Positions 48,361-60,314 of a stretch of 64,000 bases of DNA are shown here, in pieces. This DNA is from Dasypus novemcinctus (lineage: Eukaryota; Chordata; Mammalia; Cingulata; Dasypodidae). A program made the position numbers and the translations under genes. The first letter of the stretch is position 1, and each line of letters begins with the position of its first letter. The notes beneath the pieces were generated by a model. The model made no database searches. It was not told the DNA's origin and was given only the letters and a program-made list of their open reading frames with translations. The DNA is taken from NCBI RefSeq assembly GCF_030445035.2, contig NC_080698.1, positions 27,187,294-27,251,293 of the forward strand, read 5' to 3'.

Positions 48361-48773
48361 TGTTGTGGTTTGAAGCTGTATGTACTGCAGAAAAACATGT
48401 TAAAATTAATCCAGTTCTGTGGATATAAACCCACTGTACGTAGGATCTTTTGATGAGGCTACTTCAATTAAGGTCTGATCCTCCTCATTCAGGTTGGGGC
48501 TTAATTCTATTACTTGAGTCATTTATAAATGGAATGAATACAGAGAGAAAAAAAAAAGCCACAAAAGCAAGAAGATGAAACCAAGAAAACCCAGAAGAGA
48601 AGGGAGAGACCAGCAGATACAGCCATGTGCCTTGCCATGTGGCAGAGGATCCCAGGATCGCCGTCCTTGATTTGGACATTTTCTTGGCCTCAGATTGTAA
48701 GCTAATAAATGTCCATTATTTAAGTCAAACCATTTCATGGTATGTGCTTTACACTGCCTAGGAAATGAAAACA
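48361..48773 (+). mobile_element. MaLR-type solo LTR (sense)
   Basis: Starts TGTTGTGGTTTGAAGC; contains 'gaagggagagaccagcagat', 'ccatgtgccttgccatgtgg' and 'cttgatttggacattttc'; ends GGAAATGAAAACA. Flanks CCCTC and CTCTC match at 4 of 5 bases. Confidence 0.75.
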
Positions 48774-48779
48774 CTCTCC

Positions 48780-49240
48780 AAACACAGAATGTTCCTAGTA
48801 GCGAGGGCCTTGTGATGAGATTATTTTATCTTTCTTATCTAACATGATGGCTGGTATTTAGGAGGAGTTGATTGAATGGCTGCCATGGCGATTGGGGATG
48901 GTGGTGGTACTCAGATGGCAGCATATCCTTTTTTAAAAATCACCCTCAAGATAGTGACATGAAATGGTTGAAAATTGTATTGAGCCACTATTGAAGGCCT
49001 TCACATTCTCGGGGTTGTAGGTTTTCATGGTCAGTTGCTGAGATCAGCTCAGTGATAGGTTGGCTTGAAGGGAAGGCAATGCAGAGCTTTACAAAATAAA
49101 GGACAGAGGGAAAGACACAAGAGAGGAGATAAAGATGGGACCAGGGGACTCACAGCTTCTGGAACTGAGAGCCTCAACCCTAGTTTCCACATTGTATTTA
49201 TTGGAAACTACCAAGCAGCTATTTGCTATCAGAACTGTAA
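48780..49240. other. 5' flank, unassigned
   Basis: No feature recognised. Confidence 0.35.
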
Positions 49241-49243
49241 CAT

Positions 49244-49315
49244 CATCTACAATAATAGGGAACAACTGCAACATCTACAATAAGGAACAACTGCAACATC
49301 TACAATAAGGAACAG
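49244..49315 (+). repeat. Short tandem repeat, 25-bp unit
   Basis: AACAACTGCAACATCTACAA plus TAAGG repeats about 2.7 times; the first unit carries TAATAGGG in place of TAAGG. Confidence 0.85.
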
Positions 49316-49613
49316 GTCATACAAAGTTCAAATACAATCTAAACTCTTTTTCCCACAGTGTTAATATACTCCTGTAACAAACATATTGCTTATTCCCCAA
49401 ACACTTAGTATCTACTGACATGGTTAGAGTTTATTCATCTTTTTCCTTAGGCTGTGAGATATAAATGTCTTCCCTTCTTCTTTCTGTTTCTCCACATTTT
49501 AGGATAAACAAAACAAAACAAAATAACACCTCAACTTAGACATAGCTAAATTGCAATTTATGGAGTTTCTGAAAAGTTCTCTGTCATCTGAATATGCTCA
49601 GCAAATTGTAAGG

Positions 49614-50019
49614 GTGCCTGTGATGGTTAAATTCATGTGTCAATTTGTCTAAGTTATGGTTTCCAGTTACTTGGCCAAACTCTGGCCTGATTGTTATTGT
49701 GAGGGTATTACATAGATAGATTTGCATGTATAGCCAGTAGATGGCATCTGACTGCATCTACAATCAACAAAGGAGATTACCCTCATCAATGAAGAGGGTT
49801 CTCCTCATTCAATCAACTGAGGTCTTATAGCCAGAATTGAGGATTTTAGAAGTAAGAAAGAAGAATTTCTATCTCTTCAGCCAGTCAGATTCTCCTGGCA
49901 ATCCCACATTATCTTCATCTGAGTTTCTACCTTGTGGACTGCATGGTTGCATGAATCAATTCCAAATATATATCTCTAGTTGGTACTGTTTCTCTGGAAA
50001 ACTGTGACAATACAGTGCC
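49614..50019 (+). mobile_element. Solo LTR, ERVL type, 5-bp TSD
   Basis: GTGCC flanks both ends (49614-49618, 50015-50019). The 396-bp LTR starts TGTGATGGTTAAATTCATGT and ends GTGACAATACA, in the same family as the LTRs at 35071 and 57573. Confidence 0.85.
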
Positions 50020-50164
50020 TCTTTAGTTTACTTAAGTTAATCAACAGTGCTTTGTTTAGTTACCATTTACATGTAAGTAATGAGTTAATTGCAAAGAGCT
50101 GTATAATATTATATAGTCACCCTTTAGGGAATGCTTACTCTGTCCTTGCTCTCATCTCCACATA

Positions 50165-50280
50165 AGCAAGTTTCAGTTACCATCAAGGTGACTGAGGCTC
50201 AGAGAAAAGTAACTAGCCCATCACCCAGCCAGTAAACAGCTCAGGTGAGCTTTGAACCCAGGTCTCTAAGTTTTCCTTTT
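50165..50280 (-). repeat. MIR core (antisense)
   Basis: 'gtgactgaggctcagagaaaag' then 'catcacccagccagtaaac' and 'gctttgaacccaggtc'. Confidence 0.65.
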
Positions 50281-50289
50281 GCTAGACAT

Positions 50290-51280
50290 AGAGTGCTAGA
50301 CTGGTATGTGCTGTGTAGGTTCTGACAGTGCTCGATTCCCCAGTATGCCAGCTAAACCTGTGCTCAGGCACCACCAAAGCAAGGTCACTCAAGAAGAACT
50401 TTAAGAATGAATGAAATACATGCTAGTTCAAGAAAATCAATATGATGGTATTTTGGGGAATATTAGAACTTTGGCTTTCATTTCACATTTTGTAAGGTTG
50501 TTTATATTTTGAAATACGAGTTGGGGGATGGGTGGTCATCACAATCTCTTCAATCCTTAGAACCCCTTAAAATTCCAACTCCAGCCCTGGGTCCTTTGAA
50601 AGTAATAAAACAGCTTTTCATTTAAATATATTCTTTTCATTTCTTTAGAGAGACCTTCCCTCACATTGAGTTAATGATATTTTCCTACAAAATACTATTA
50701 TAAGAGTCTTTGCTTTTGAATTACACAACTCAGAACACATTTCAAGCTATTAGAACAGCTCCTAGATAGAAAATACATGTATTTGTGCTTAGGGAGTTAC
50801 TCTGGAGATTTCAGGGGTGGCATTCTTTCTGACATTTTATTGTTTCAATGTGGTTGGCTAAAGATTAAATTTCTCCATATTCTGATAAAGTCCCCTTCTG
50901 AATGCTTAATTTTCCACTCACACTTACAATTTATTTTTAAAAATTAATTAATTTATTATTGTGGGCCATAGAGGGATAAGTTGGGGGAAGAGGCAGATAG
51001 GAATACCAAAGGGATTTTAATATCTTTTGTAAGGGAAGAATCATGAAACTGCCCACCCACCCGTAATTTAAATGCTTATGTGTCTGTGATGTAGACTGTT
51101 ACGTTTAAGCTACGGGCATTTTCTCCTAATTGGGTTGGCCTAGAAAATCATGGGAAAGAAAAGAAGTTCTAAACCTCTTTTTGCACTTCACTTATGTTAA
51201 CATATGAGGGGGTGTTGTTTAATAACCATGTGCAGATATCATGACTGAGGTGAGAGTGTCCTAAGCGGCTGGCCAGGTGG
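50290..51280. other. 5' flank, unassigned
   Basis: AT-rich DNA without a recognised element or gene. Confidence 0.35.
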
Positions 51281-51284
51281 TAAT

Positions 51285-51505
51285 AACAATGGCACTTAAT
51301 ATTTACTCAGCGGTTATCTACCAGGTATTGTAGGGAGCATTTCACTTTCACTTAATCCTCACCTTAAACGTCAAGCAGGAGCCGTTATGATCCACTTTTG
51401 TAGATTAGGGCACTGAGGTTCAGAAAGGTTACACAATGAGCTAATGCCCCCATAGTTGATAATCCCATCAAATCTGACTCCAGAGACTGCTATTTTGACT
51501 AGCTC
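51285..51505 (-). repeat. MIR (antisense)
   Basis: 'taatatttactcagcggttatc', 'tcacttaatcctcacc', 'gggcactgaggttcagaaag' and 'ggttacacaatgagc'. Confidence 0.75.
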
Positions 51506-51509
51506 TCCC

Positions 51510-52555
51510 TGACAGTCATCAAAGGGTGCGCTGAAGAGGAACCAGAATGGATTCAGGAAACCAGAGAGGAAACCATGGCAGTTGCGCAGGGAAGACGTGA
51601 AGACAACAAGGACTAAAGTTTTGAAGGTAGAAATGGAAGGAAGTAGATGCGATGTTCAGTCGGTAGGCAATAGGGGAAGAGGATGACAGTGATGAGTGGC
51701 CCTAGTTTTTTGCCTTCTATGACAAGGATAGCTGGTGGGCAAGGGGGAAGCAACTTTGGAGAAATCAATCAAACCTTAGTCGTTCAGAGTCCTCGCTAGA
51801 GGAAAGCCAGTTGGAATTAGTGAAAGGTCAGACTGATGAAACATTTTAAAGGAAACAGTTTCATCATTTTCAGGAAATAGAACCAGGCTATAAAATTATT
51901 CCCTGATCTGCCCCAAGTTGCTTGTTTAATAAAAAGTTAGGAATGGTTTCAATTCACATATCTGTTGGGCCTGCAAATGGTGCTCCTCAAGTGTTTGAAG
52001 GAGATTAAAAGCAGTTTGCTTTTCTAAGCAGTTTAAATATTCCCTCTAGAAATCTTGTTAAACAATTCATTTGTGTCCCAAATTCTTTCTCTTTAAAAAG
52101 AGGAAAAGATAAACTTCAGTTGAGCCTCTGCCAGAATTAATGAGGCTTTACTCAATTAGAAAGTATCGTACAGCTGCGTTAACCTATGTCTTCCTCTGCT
52201 GTGAATATAGGCACTTTTCAGCGGGCCGGAATCCGCAGTCCATTTAAACCTTAGCTGGTGGTAGTGATTATTTTAACGATCGCTCCAGTTCGTATTTTAC
52301 ATTCTGCCAAATAGACTGATAGGGGTGGGGGTGGGGGGATGAAGGGAAGAGTCTCATAACATACCTTGCCTAGGAAACAAATCCCAGATTGTGGAAATAG
52401 GTGGTGGTGGAGCTGTTTCCTCTAACAATTGTTGAATACTTACACATGCCAGGTTTTCTCATGTATTCTCTTTAGTCCTCATAATCACCAGACAGGGAAT
52501 ATTTCACACTGTCCATTTTACAAATGTCCTTTTGGGCCTTTTCTCCTCTATGATT
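51510..52555. other. 5' flank with a CpG-retaining unique island
   Basis: 52160-52300 is non-repetitive and keeps about eight CpG dinucleotides in otherwise AT-rich DNA. The remainder is unassigned. Confidence 0.4.
52160..52300. promoter_or_regulatory. Candidate distal regulatory element (CpG-retaining)
   Basis: CpGs occur in ATCGTAC, CTGCGTT, CAGCGGGCCGGAATCCGCAG, AACGATCGCTCC and GTTCGTA, against heavy CpG loss all around. It lies some 28 kb upstream of the MAGI1 ATG. The regulatory role is inferred from composition only. Confidence 0.25.
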
Positions 52556-52559
52556 AGAT

Positions 52560-55115
52560 CCAGTCCAGCATCATGTATTGAATTTAATTGTCATTGTCTC
52601 TTTAGTTGCTTTTTTTAAAAAAACCAAACATTGTAGAAACATACATGCAATATAAACTTTACTATCTCCAGCACCAAGCATTCAATTTGGTGGGAATGAC
52701 ATTCACAGTGTTGTGCTAGCCTCACCATCATCCATTACCAGAACTTTCCCTCACCCCAAACAAAAACCCTACATCCATTGTGCATTAACTCCCTCCCCAC
52801 TTCTGCCCCACTCTATTCCTTCTTAGTAGCCTGTACTCTACTTTCTGGCTCCATGAATTTGCATATTCTAGCTATTTCATAAAAGTGGAATCACAGAATA
52901 CCTGTCCCTTTGTGTCTGACTTATTTCACTTAATATGATGTCTTCAAGTTTCGTCAATGTAGTGGCATGTATCAGAACTTCATTTCTTTTAAAGGGTAAG
53001 TATTCCATTGCATGTTTATACCACAGTTTGTTTATCCACGTAACTGTTGATGGGCATTTGGGTTGCTTCTACTTTTAGGCTGTTGTAAATAGTGCTACTG
53101 TGAAAATTGGTGTACAAATATCTATTTGAGTTCCTGCTTTCAACTCTTTTGGATATATACCTAGAAAAGGAATTGCTGGGTCATATGGTAATTCTATATT
53201 TACTTTTTTGAGTGACCACTAAATTGTTTTCCAAAGGGGCTGCAGCATTTCATATTCCCACCAACAATGTACTAAAGTTCCCATTTCTTTTTTTCTTAAT
53301 TTTTAAAAAATACTACATTAAAAAAATACTAGGTCCCCATATACCCCCCTCCTCCCTCACCCCACTCCTCCCCTCATAGCAACAATCTCCTCCATCATCA
53401 TGAGACATTCATTGCATTTGGTGAATATATCTCTGAGAACCGCTGCACCTCATGGTCAATGGTCCACATCATAGCCCACACTCTCCCATGTTCCACCCAA
53501 TGGGCCATGGGAGGACATACAATGTCTGATAACTGTCCCTGCAGCACCACCCAGGACAAATCCAAGTCCCGAAAATGCCTCCACATCTCATCTCTTCCTC
53601 CCATTCCCCACACCCAGCAGCTACCATGGCCACTTTCTCCACACCAATGCCACATTTTCTTTGATTACTAATCACAATAGTTCATGAATAGAATATCAGT
53701 AAGTCCACTCTAATCCATATTTTATTCCTCCATCCTGTGGACCTTGGAACGGTTGTGACCACTCCACATCTATACAAGAGGGGGCTTAGATTCCACATGG
53801 ATGCTGGATGCAATCCTCCTGCTTTCAGTTGTAGGCACTCTTGGCTCCATAGTGTGGTGGTTGACCTTCTTCAACTCCATGTTAGCTGAGTGGGGTAAGT
53901 CCAATAAACCAGAGTGTAGGAGCTGAAGTCTGTTGAGACTCAGGGCCTGGCTATCATGTGGTCAGTCCAGAGATTCAGGTCCCCTGGGTATATATTAAAC
54001 CCCAGCACCAACTACAGTTCTGATAAAAGTAACAGGAGAGGCTTGTGAAAAAAGATCACATCAGAGTCCAGCTCCATCACACAGAAACACAAACTCCAAA
54101 GAAGGGTCAACTGACATGGCACTGAACTCCATCTGCCATGACCATAGAACCTGTGGGTCTCTGTAGCTCTCAGAAGAACCAATACCCAGGGTTGTATCTA
54201 CTTTATCTGTCTCTGGGACTCTGCTCAGGTGTGCATAAGGGCAACCCCTCTGATAACCTCCCGGCTCTTTTTGGAGACTCATAGCCATATAAACTCATTT
54301 GTCCTTTCCATTTCCCCCTTGATTCAGGTCAAAAAGCATTTTAACTCCTGGTATTATATGTAGACTGAAATATTCTGCTGGTCCGAGTTGACCCTTTTAT
54401 TCAAGGTCATTTTCTGATTACATCATCAGCTGGTACTTGGTAGTAATCCCTCAGTGCCAGGGAGGCTCATCCCTGGGAGTCATGTCCCATGCTGGGGGGA
54501 AGGCAATGCATTCACATGCTGAGTTTGGCTTCAAGACTGGCCACATTTGAGCAACATGGAGGCTTTCAGGAGGTAACTCTTAGGGACCCTGCAGCTCTAG
54601 GCCTTGTTCTTATTTTAGGTGCACAGGCTCACAAGCATAGTCATTAGTATCAAGGGCTCATTGTTGGATCTTCATTCTTTTTTGGTCTTTGCAGTTGCAC
54701 TTGGGGGATTGTTACTGTTCCTTTAGGGACTGTGATTGAGCTCCCCTGGCTAGGAACTCAGCACTCCCTCAGCTGTTGTTTTTAACTGTATCCACTATGA
54801 AAATATCCAAACATTTTTATGTACCCTGGATATATGCCCTGTAGAACTCCCTGCCAACCATGTGTCCCCTGTCAATAACATCCCACACCAGTATTCCTCC
54901 GCTGCTGTTGTTGAACCTCTCTGTGATCCAAAACTTCCCGAAAAGTGAAGCCCAATATATTGCCAGGTTCCATTAATAGTAAAATGGAACATAGCGATGC
55001 AAGGTACCCATTTCTCTGCGTTCTCACCAGCACTTGCTGTATCTATTTATTGATTGATTGATTTTTTTAAAATAATAGCCATTCTAGTGGTTATGAAGTG
55101 ATATCTCTGGACATA
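52560..55115 (-). repeat. L1M-type 3' region (antisense), split by an L1-type insert
   Basis: The left part holds 'gatccagtccagcatcatg', 'gtggaatcacagaatacctg', 'ttgatgggcatttgggttgc' and 'ggaattgctgggtcatatgg'. The right part resumes 'cccatttctctgcgttctc' and 'aataatagccattctagtgg'. The order is contiguous without 53289-55006. Confidence 0.85.
53280..55015 (-). mobile_element. L1-type 3' insert (antisense), about 1.7 kb
   Basis: CCCATTTCT at 53280-53288 and 55007-55015 is the probable TSD. The insert starts at its left in T/A-rich sequence, the complement of a tail, and shares long similarity in reverse with 44372-45305. Beyond that overlap it extends about 1 kb further toward its 5' end ('ccctgggagtcatgtcccatgc' on the plus strand) without an ORF I can recognise, so assignment to the L1 3' UTR is partly inference. 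Confidence 0.65.
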
Positions 55116-55234
55116 TTCTTTTTTCTCTCTCTCTCTCTCTTTTAAGTAAGTACCAGAGATTGAACCCAGGACCTCATACATGGGAAGCAGGTGCTTACCC
55201 ACCAAGTCACATCAGCTCCCCTGGACATATTCTT
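55107..55234 (-). repeat. DAS-type SINE monomer, 14-bp TSD
   Basis: CTGGACATATTCTT at 55107-55120 and 55221-55234 bounds a 100-bp element with a (CT)n/T-rich tail at the left and one tRNA-like unit in minus orientation. Confidence 0.92.
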
Positions 55235-55359
55235 AATTCATCTTTCACTTTATTTTTTTATTTAATTTTGCCTTGGGTATCCTATCAATTGTCAAATCAT
55301 AATGGTTTCAATCCTACGTATTTCTGTCCTCTTGTAACCCTGGATATTATTTTCCAATT

Positions 55360-55665
55360 GCTGCTGTAACAAATCACCACAAATTAAAACAAGACAATCT
55401 CATTCTGTTACAGTTCTGGAGGCTAGAAGCCTGAAATGAGTCTTGTGGGGCTAAAATCAAGGTGTTGGTAGGGCTGATTCTTTCTGAAGACACTAGGGAA
55501 GGTTCACTTCTTTGCCTTTTCTAGCTCCTAGAGGCTGCCCACATTCCTTGGCTCATGAGCACTTCTTTATGTCACATTGTCTTTTTCCCCCATCTTCCAT
55601 CATCATATCACCTTCTTCCTCTTCTGTTGTCAACTCTCCCTCTCTTTCCTTTTAACAATGACACT
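55360..55665 (-). repeat. MLT1-like MaLR LTR fragment (antisense)
   Basis: 'attgctgctgtaacaaatcacc', 'cagttctggaggctagaag', 'atcaaggtgttggtagggc' and 'gaggctgcccacattccttgg'. Confidence 0.75.
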
Positions 55666-55674
55666 TGTCATTGC

Positions 55675-56410
55675 ACTTATGACCCACATTTCATATAAAT
55701 GGTATCATACAATATGTGGTCTTTTTGTTTGACTTCTTTCACTAGCATGTTTTTGAAGTTCATCCATATTGTAGCAGGTATCTATCTGTACATCTTTCCT
55801 TTTTTTTTTTTTTTTTTTTTTTTTAAAGATTTATTTATTTATTTATTTAATTTCCCCCCCCCTCCCCTGGTTGTCTGTTCTTGGTGTCTTTTTGCTGCGT
55901 CTTGTTTCTTTGTCCGCTTCTGTTGTCGTCAGCGGCACGGGAAGTGTGGGCGGCGCCATTCCTGGGCAGGCTGCTCTTTCTTTTCACGCTGGGCCGCTCT
56001 CCTCACGGGCGCACTCCTTGCGCGTGGGGCTCCCCCATGCGGGGGACACCCTTGCGTGGCACGGCACTCCCTGCGCGCATCAGCGCTGCGCATGGGCCAG
56101 CTCCACACGGGTCAAGGAGGCCCGGGGTTTGAACCGCGGACCTCCCATATGGTAGACGGACGCCCTAACCACTGGGCCAAAGTCCGTTTCCCCATCTTTC
56201 CTTTTTAAGGCTGAATAATATTCCATTGTACGGCTATACCACATTTTGCTAATCCATTCACTGCTTGGTAAATATTTGGATCATTTCCATTTTTTGGCTA
56301 TTAAGCACAATGTTGCTTATGAAAATTCATGGCAAGTCTTTTTATGTACATGTTTTTGTTTTCTTGTGTACACCCTAGGAATGGAATTGCTCAATTGTAG
56401 ACAACTTTGT
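55675..56410 (-). repeat. L1M-type 3' region (antisense), split by a SINE
   Basis: 'tggtatcatacaatatgtgg' and 'ttcatccatattgtagcagg' to the left; 'ctgaataatattccattgtac' and 'aggaatggaattgctcaattg' to the right. Confidence 0.85.
55791..56206 (-). repeat. Young DAS-III-like SINE, CpG-rich, TSD of about 14 bp
   Basis: CATCTTTCCTTTTT is present at both ends (55791-55804 and 56193-56206). It has a long T tract, (ATTT)n, full body and intact tRNA-like head, and is highly similar to 47566-47956. Confidence 0.94.
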
Positions 56411-56429
56411 TTATATTTTTGTGTGTTTT

Positions 56430-57565
56430 AATTTATTAAGAAACCATAGTTTGACATTTAAGCCAAGATCTGAAGGCTGAGAAAGGAAAGTGAAAAGTAT
56501 TCTAGACTGCAAAATGCACTAGTTCCTTTGTTCCATATGTGGCACCTATAAAGTGATAATTATTATATTTCATATATTAAACCCAAGGCAGAAAAGTGTT
56601 ATCAAGGGAAATCTATCAATTTCTTGAGGGTGATGAATGTACCTGTATCACAGCAAGATGGCCTTTTCCCAGTATGAATTTAATTATTCTATAATAAAAG
56701 CTGCCCCCCCCCAAGCTAACTAAAAACAAAATAAAACAAAAAAACCCCACCAAACTCTGGCCCTAATAATCTGGTATGAGAGGGGCATATGCCAATATAA
56801 AGAGTCCACTACTACTCCTAATTTTCTGTGTTTCAGCAAGTTAATCATCTCCCATGCATAGCAACAATAATTACAGAGTCTGAAAGTTTGCATTGCTTCT
56901 CATAAGACAGAAGGTGTTCAGCAAAATGCAGGAAACTAATCACGCCTGTATCATCTCTCTCCAATATGCTATCTTTCTTTTTGTCAGATTCAGTCAAAGT
57001 TGTGTCTTTGTTTTCTGTGTGTGTGTGTGAGTACTTTTTAGTGCAAGACAGAGCAAGTGTTCCTGTCTCCAGTTCAGCCAATCAGTTGAACACACATTGC
57101 GTTGGTTGATCCAAGGTGACCTGCAGGTTTAAACTTCATTTGCAAAGGCAGCTGCAGTACAACCAAGAAGCAATTACAAAATTACAAACCATGGGTGTAA
57201 AGTTAGGGAGATGATTTCTAAAAGGCCCAAAGAGGGTATTTATTTCTTAGGCTTATAACTAGAAGTTCATGGCACATTAAGTTTTCCATTTGAAAACTAG
57301 GAGAATCCCCTGTCACAGCCTCCAACTTCTAAAAGTGATGGGAAAGGGAGAATGTCAGTATTTCTTTTTATGAAAAGTATTCTCCAAATGAACTGATAGA
57401 AGCTCCCACTTTCTCTTTGTACTATAAAACTGAGTAGGTGGTAGGGATCAGTGGTGTGTCTCTGTAAAGGTCAGTAATGGCCATCGATTTTTATCTACTC
57501 AAAATTTTCATCTCTTACTTTTGGAAATATTTTCTTGATTCACTTTTGTGAAATAATGGTTGGTT
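56430..57565. other. 5' flank, unassigned
   Basis: Short (GT)n at about 57018-57028. 57085-57180 is non-repetitive. No gene or repeat family recognised. Confidence 0.35.
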
Positions 57566-57567
57566 TG

Positions 57568-57967
57568 GTTGGTGTGATGGTTAATTTTACGTGTCAACTG
57601 GGCTAGATTATGGTGCCCAGTTGTTTGGCCAAGCAAGCACTGGTCTGATTGTTACTGAGAGGGTGTTTCATAGACGGATTAGAATCTATAGCAGGCTGAT
57701 TGCATCTAAGGCTGATTGCCTCTACAATCAACAAAAGAGACTGCTTTCAGCAGTCAGTTGGAGGTTGTAAAGCCAGAACTAAAAATTTCAGAATTCAGAA
57801 AGAATAATTTCTGCCTCTACTTCAGCCAACCCACTTCTCCTGGGAAATTCAACATCACCTCCAGAATTTGGACTTGCCGAACCCACAGTCACATGAGACA
57901 ATTGCTATAAAAATGCACGTACACTGTCAATTCTGTTTTTCTAGGGAATCCTGACTAGTAGAGTTGG
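57568..57967 (+). mobile_element. Solo LTR, ERVL type, 5-bp TSD
   Basis: GTTGG at 57568-57572 and 57963-57967. The 390-bp LTR begins TGTGATGGTTAATTTTACGT and ends CCTGACTAGTAGA, with the terminal CA mutated. Confidence 0.85.
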
Positions 57968-57969
57968 TC

Positions 57970-58445
57970 TGTCCTCATCACTATGCCCTAGGGTTCAGCA
58001 CATGATCCGGACCTGACCAAATGGAACAGCGCATAGCCCTGGTCACTGTCATTGGTGCAGGCATGGGCATGAGCCAAGCTGGGACAATGAGAAGCCTGGA
58101 GCTTTTGCTAAAATAGTCAGGAAAGAAGCTCTGACTTTCTTGTGGGTTGCTTGGATGGTAGAATTTAGGTCTAGAGCTGCTGCTGAGCTTGTTCTTTGGC
58201 TGCAAGGAGGCATGGAAAGAATAAGCCAACAAGGCAGAAAGTAGAATCCAGAGATGGAGAAAGACAGATTATTATGACATCATCTCAGATTCTGGATCCA
58301 GCTACACAATCCCTGGACTATTCTGCTGCTTAAACCAATAATTTCCTATGTATGTGTGTGTGTGTAGGGTCCTGTCACATGCAACCAAGAAAATTTTGTT
58401 TGATTCAGAGTCACTCAATACTGAAAGAAAATGGGTTCTTCCTCC
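57970..58445. other. 5' flank; unnamed old repeat and (GT)n
   Basis: 57990-58260 is related in wording to 43980-44170 ('ggacctgaccaaatggaac', 'catgagccaagctgggac'). A (TG)n run lies at about 58352-58365. Confidence 0.35.
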
Positions 58446-58450
58446 TTACC

Positions 58451-58878
58451 TGTAGTAGGTTGAATTATGTGCCCCAACAAACATGTTCTTAATCCAAGTC
58501 CCCGTGGTGGGAACCCATTGTAAACAAGACCAACTGAAGATGTTGTTTTTAGTTAAGGTGTGGCCTCTGAATCAGTGTGGGGACTTAATCCACATTACTG
58601 GAAGTTGTATAAAGAGAAGAAGCCAGGAATTGTGGAAACTGGAAGAACCGATGGAAGCAGAGGTCATCACCATGTGACAGAAGGCAGAGATACCAACCAA
58701 GGAACCCCAGGATTGCTGGCAGTCAGCCCCAGGACATTACACACTTCAAGAAAAAGCAGATCTTGCAGATATCTTGACTTTGGACTTCTTGTCTCAAAAT
58801 TGTGAGCCAATAAATTTCCATTGTTAAGCCAAAATCAGTTCATGCTATTTGTGGTAGCAGCTCAGGCAAACTAAGTCA
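58451..58878 (+). mobile_element. MaLR-type LTR (sense)
   Basis: Starts TGTAGTAGGTTGAATTATG and contains 'gtgccccaacaaacatgttc' and 'aataaatttccattgttaag'; ends AGGCAAACTAAGTCA. No convincing TSD. Confidence 0.75.
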
Positions 58879-58884
58879 CTATGT

Positions 58885-60145
58885 TTAACCCCCAACTTTG
58901 CAATCAATGCAAGAATTCCAAAGTAGTCTCAACACATAAAGATGTTTTTGCTTTATCTGTACACACAGGTACCATACATATAATGTCAGAATCAAAACAT
59001 TGGAAGAATCCCAGAAGTTTTGTGACCTAAAAAAAAGCCAAGTGACTATCCCAGGACCATATGTTGTGGTAAAATTGAAGTGTCAAGGTGTTGTTGTCTT
59101 CTACTTTTTTTCACTATATTTAGTGAAATGGTTTCAAATTTTAACAACTCACTCATTAGAATTGTAAAATCAACATATTGAGTAGTGACCAGCTTTTTTG
59201 AAAAAGTAAAAGAGAATAGATAGCATCAAAGCACATCACATATAATAAGAGCAAATAATATTTTGTGAAGTTTCACTTCAGTTATGTATAAATACAAATA
59301 TGTGTATGTATAAACCAATGTAGTAAGTCTAATATGTTTTAAGAGTTTCTTACTGTGACTCACGGTCAATGTCCAAAAACCTCTTTAGTGCATGCTTGGA
59401 TTTCTTTTATGAGCATGTTTTCATCTGAAAAATTTTAAGAAGTGTATTTTTGAGACTGGTGAAAGGTCGCCTGGCATCCCAGTCAAGTTAGCCCATTCTG
59501 GATGGAATGGATTCTAATGAAGGCTCCTGCCTGAGTTATGAACAACAACATATTCTCTGTTTGCCTTCCACATCACTGAGCTACCAGTAACGAAATCATT
59601 CTTTTGGAAAGCTTTTGGGATTCTTTTTTTTTGGGGGGGTGGGGGGGATGAAAGTGCTGCATAAAATCAAGGCTGCTCTGTTTATGGAGGTAATTCCCTG
59701 TGCCCAGAGATCAGGATGTGCGCTGCGGTCTGAATTATACTGCATCTGATTCTCATTAACTGCTGGTGATTTCCCCCCTGGATCCGGTTTCTCTGCCCTT
59801 TCTGAATTACTGTGCACATGCCTGGCTTCTGCAGATTGCTCAGCCCCAGTCATCTGCAATCGGGTCCACTGCTCTGTTATAACCCATGCTGCAATTTGAG
59901 TGGACTCGTATTAGGAGTGTTTTAGACATAAAAATTCTGTCTAATGATTAAAGAAATTCCCTGAGCTAAATGCTGCTGATTCTAAAGAGTTTATTACCAA
60001 GCACTATGGAGAAGGGATAGATTTGGTTTCTTAGACCTGAAGAAAGAAAACTGGACAATAAGTGTTTATTACTGAAATTTGTACAACAAGCAAGGTCTAT
60101 TTAAATCCCTTTTTAAAAACTAGAAGTGTTGCAGCCTTTTTTTTT
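58885..60145. other. 5' flank, unassigned
   Basis: 59690-59900 is non-repetitive and moderately CpG-retaining. G and T tracts at about 59628-59647. No gene recognised. Confidence 0.35.
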
Positions 60146-60149
60146 TTTT

Positions 60150-60310
60150 TAACCTAATAAATACTTATGTAGTGCCTACTACGTTCCAGGCATGTTCTAA
60201 ATGCTTAGCAATGATTAACTCATGCAATCTTTAAAACAACTCTCAGTCAGGGTCAAGTTTATCTGGTGACCTCAAAATGGAGCAGCCAGGATTTGAACCC
60301 TAGTAGCCTG
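60150..60310 (-). repeat. MIR (antisense)
   Basis: 'aataaatacttatgtagtgcc', 'cattacgttccaggcatg'-like wording and 'gcagccaggatttgaaccc'. Confidence 0.7.
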
Positions 60311-60314
60311 GCTA

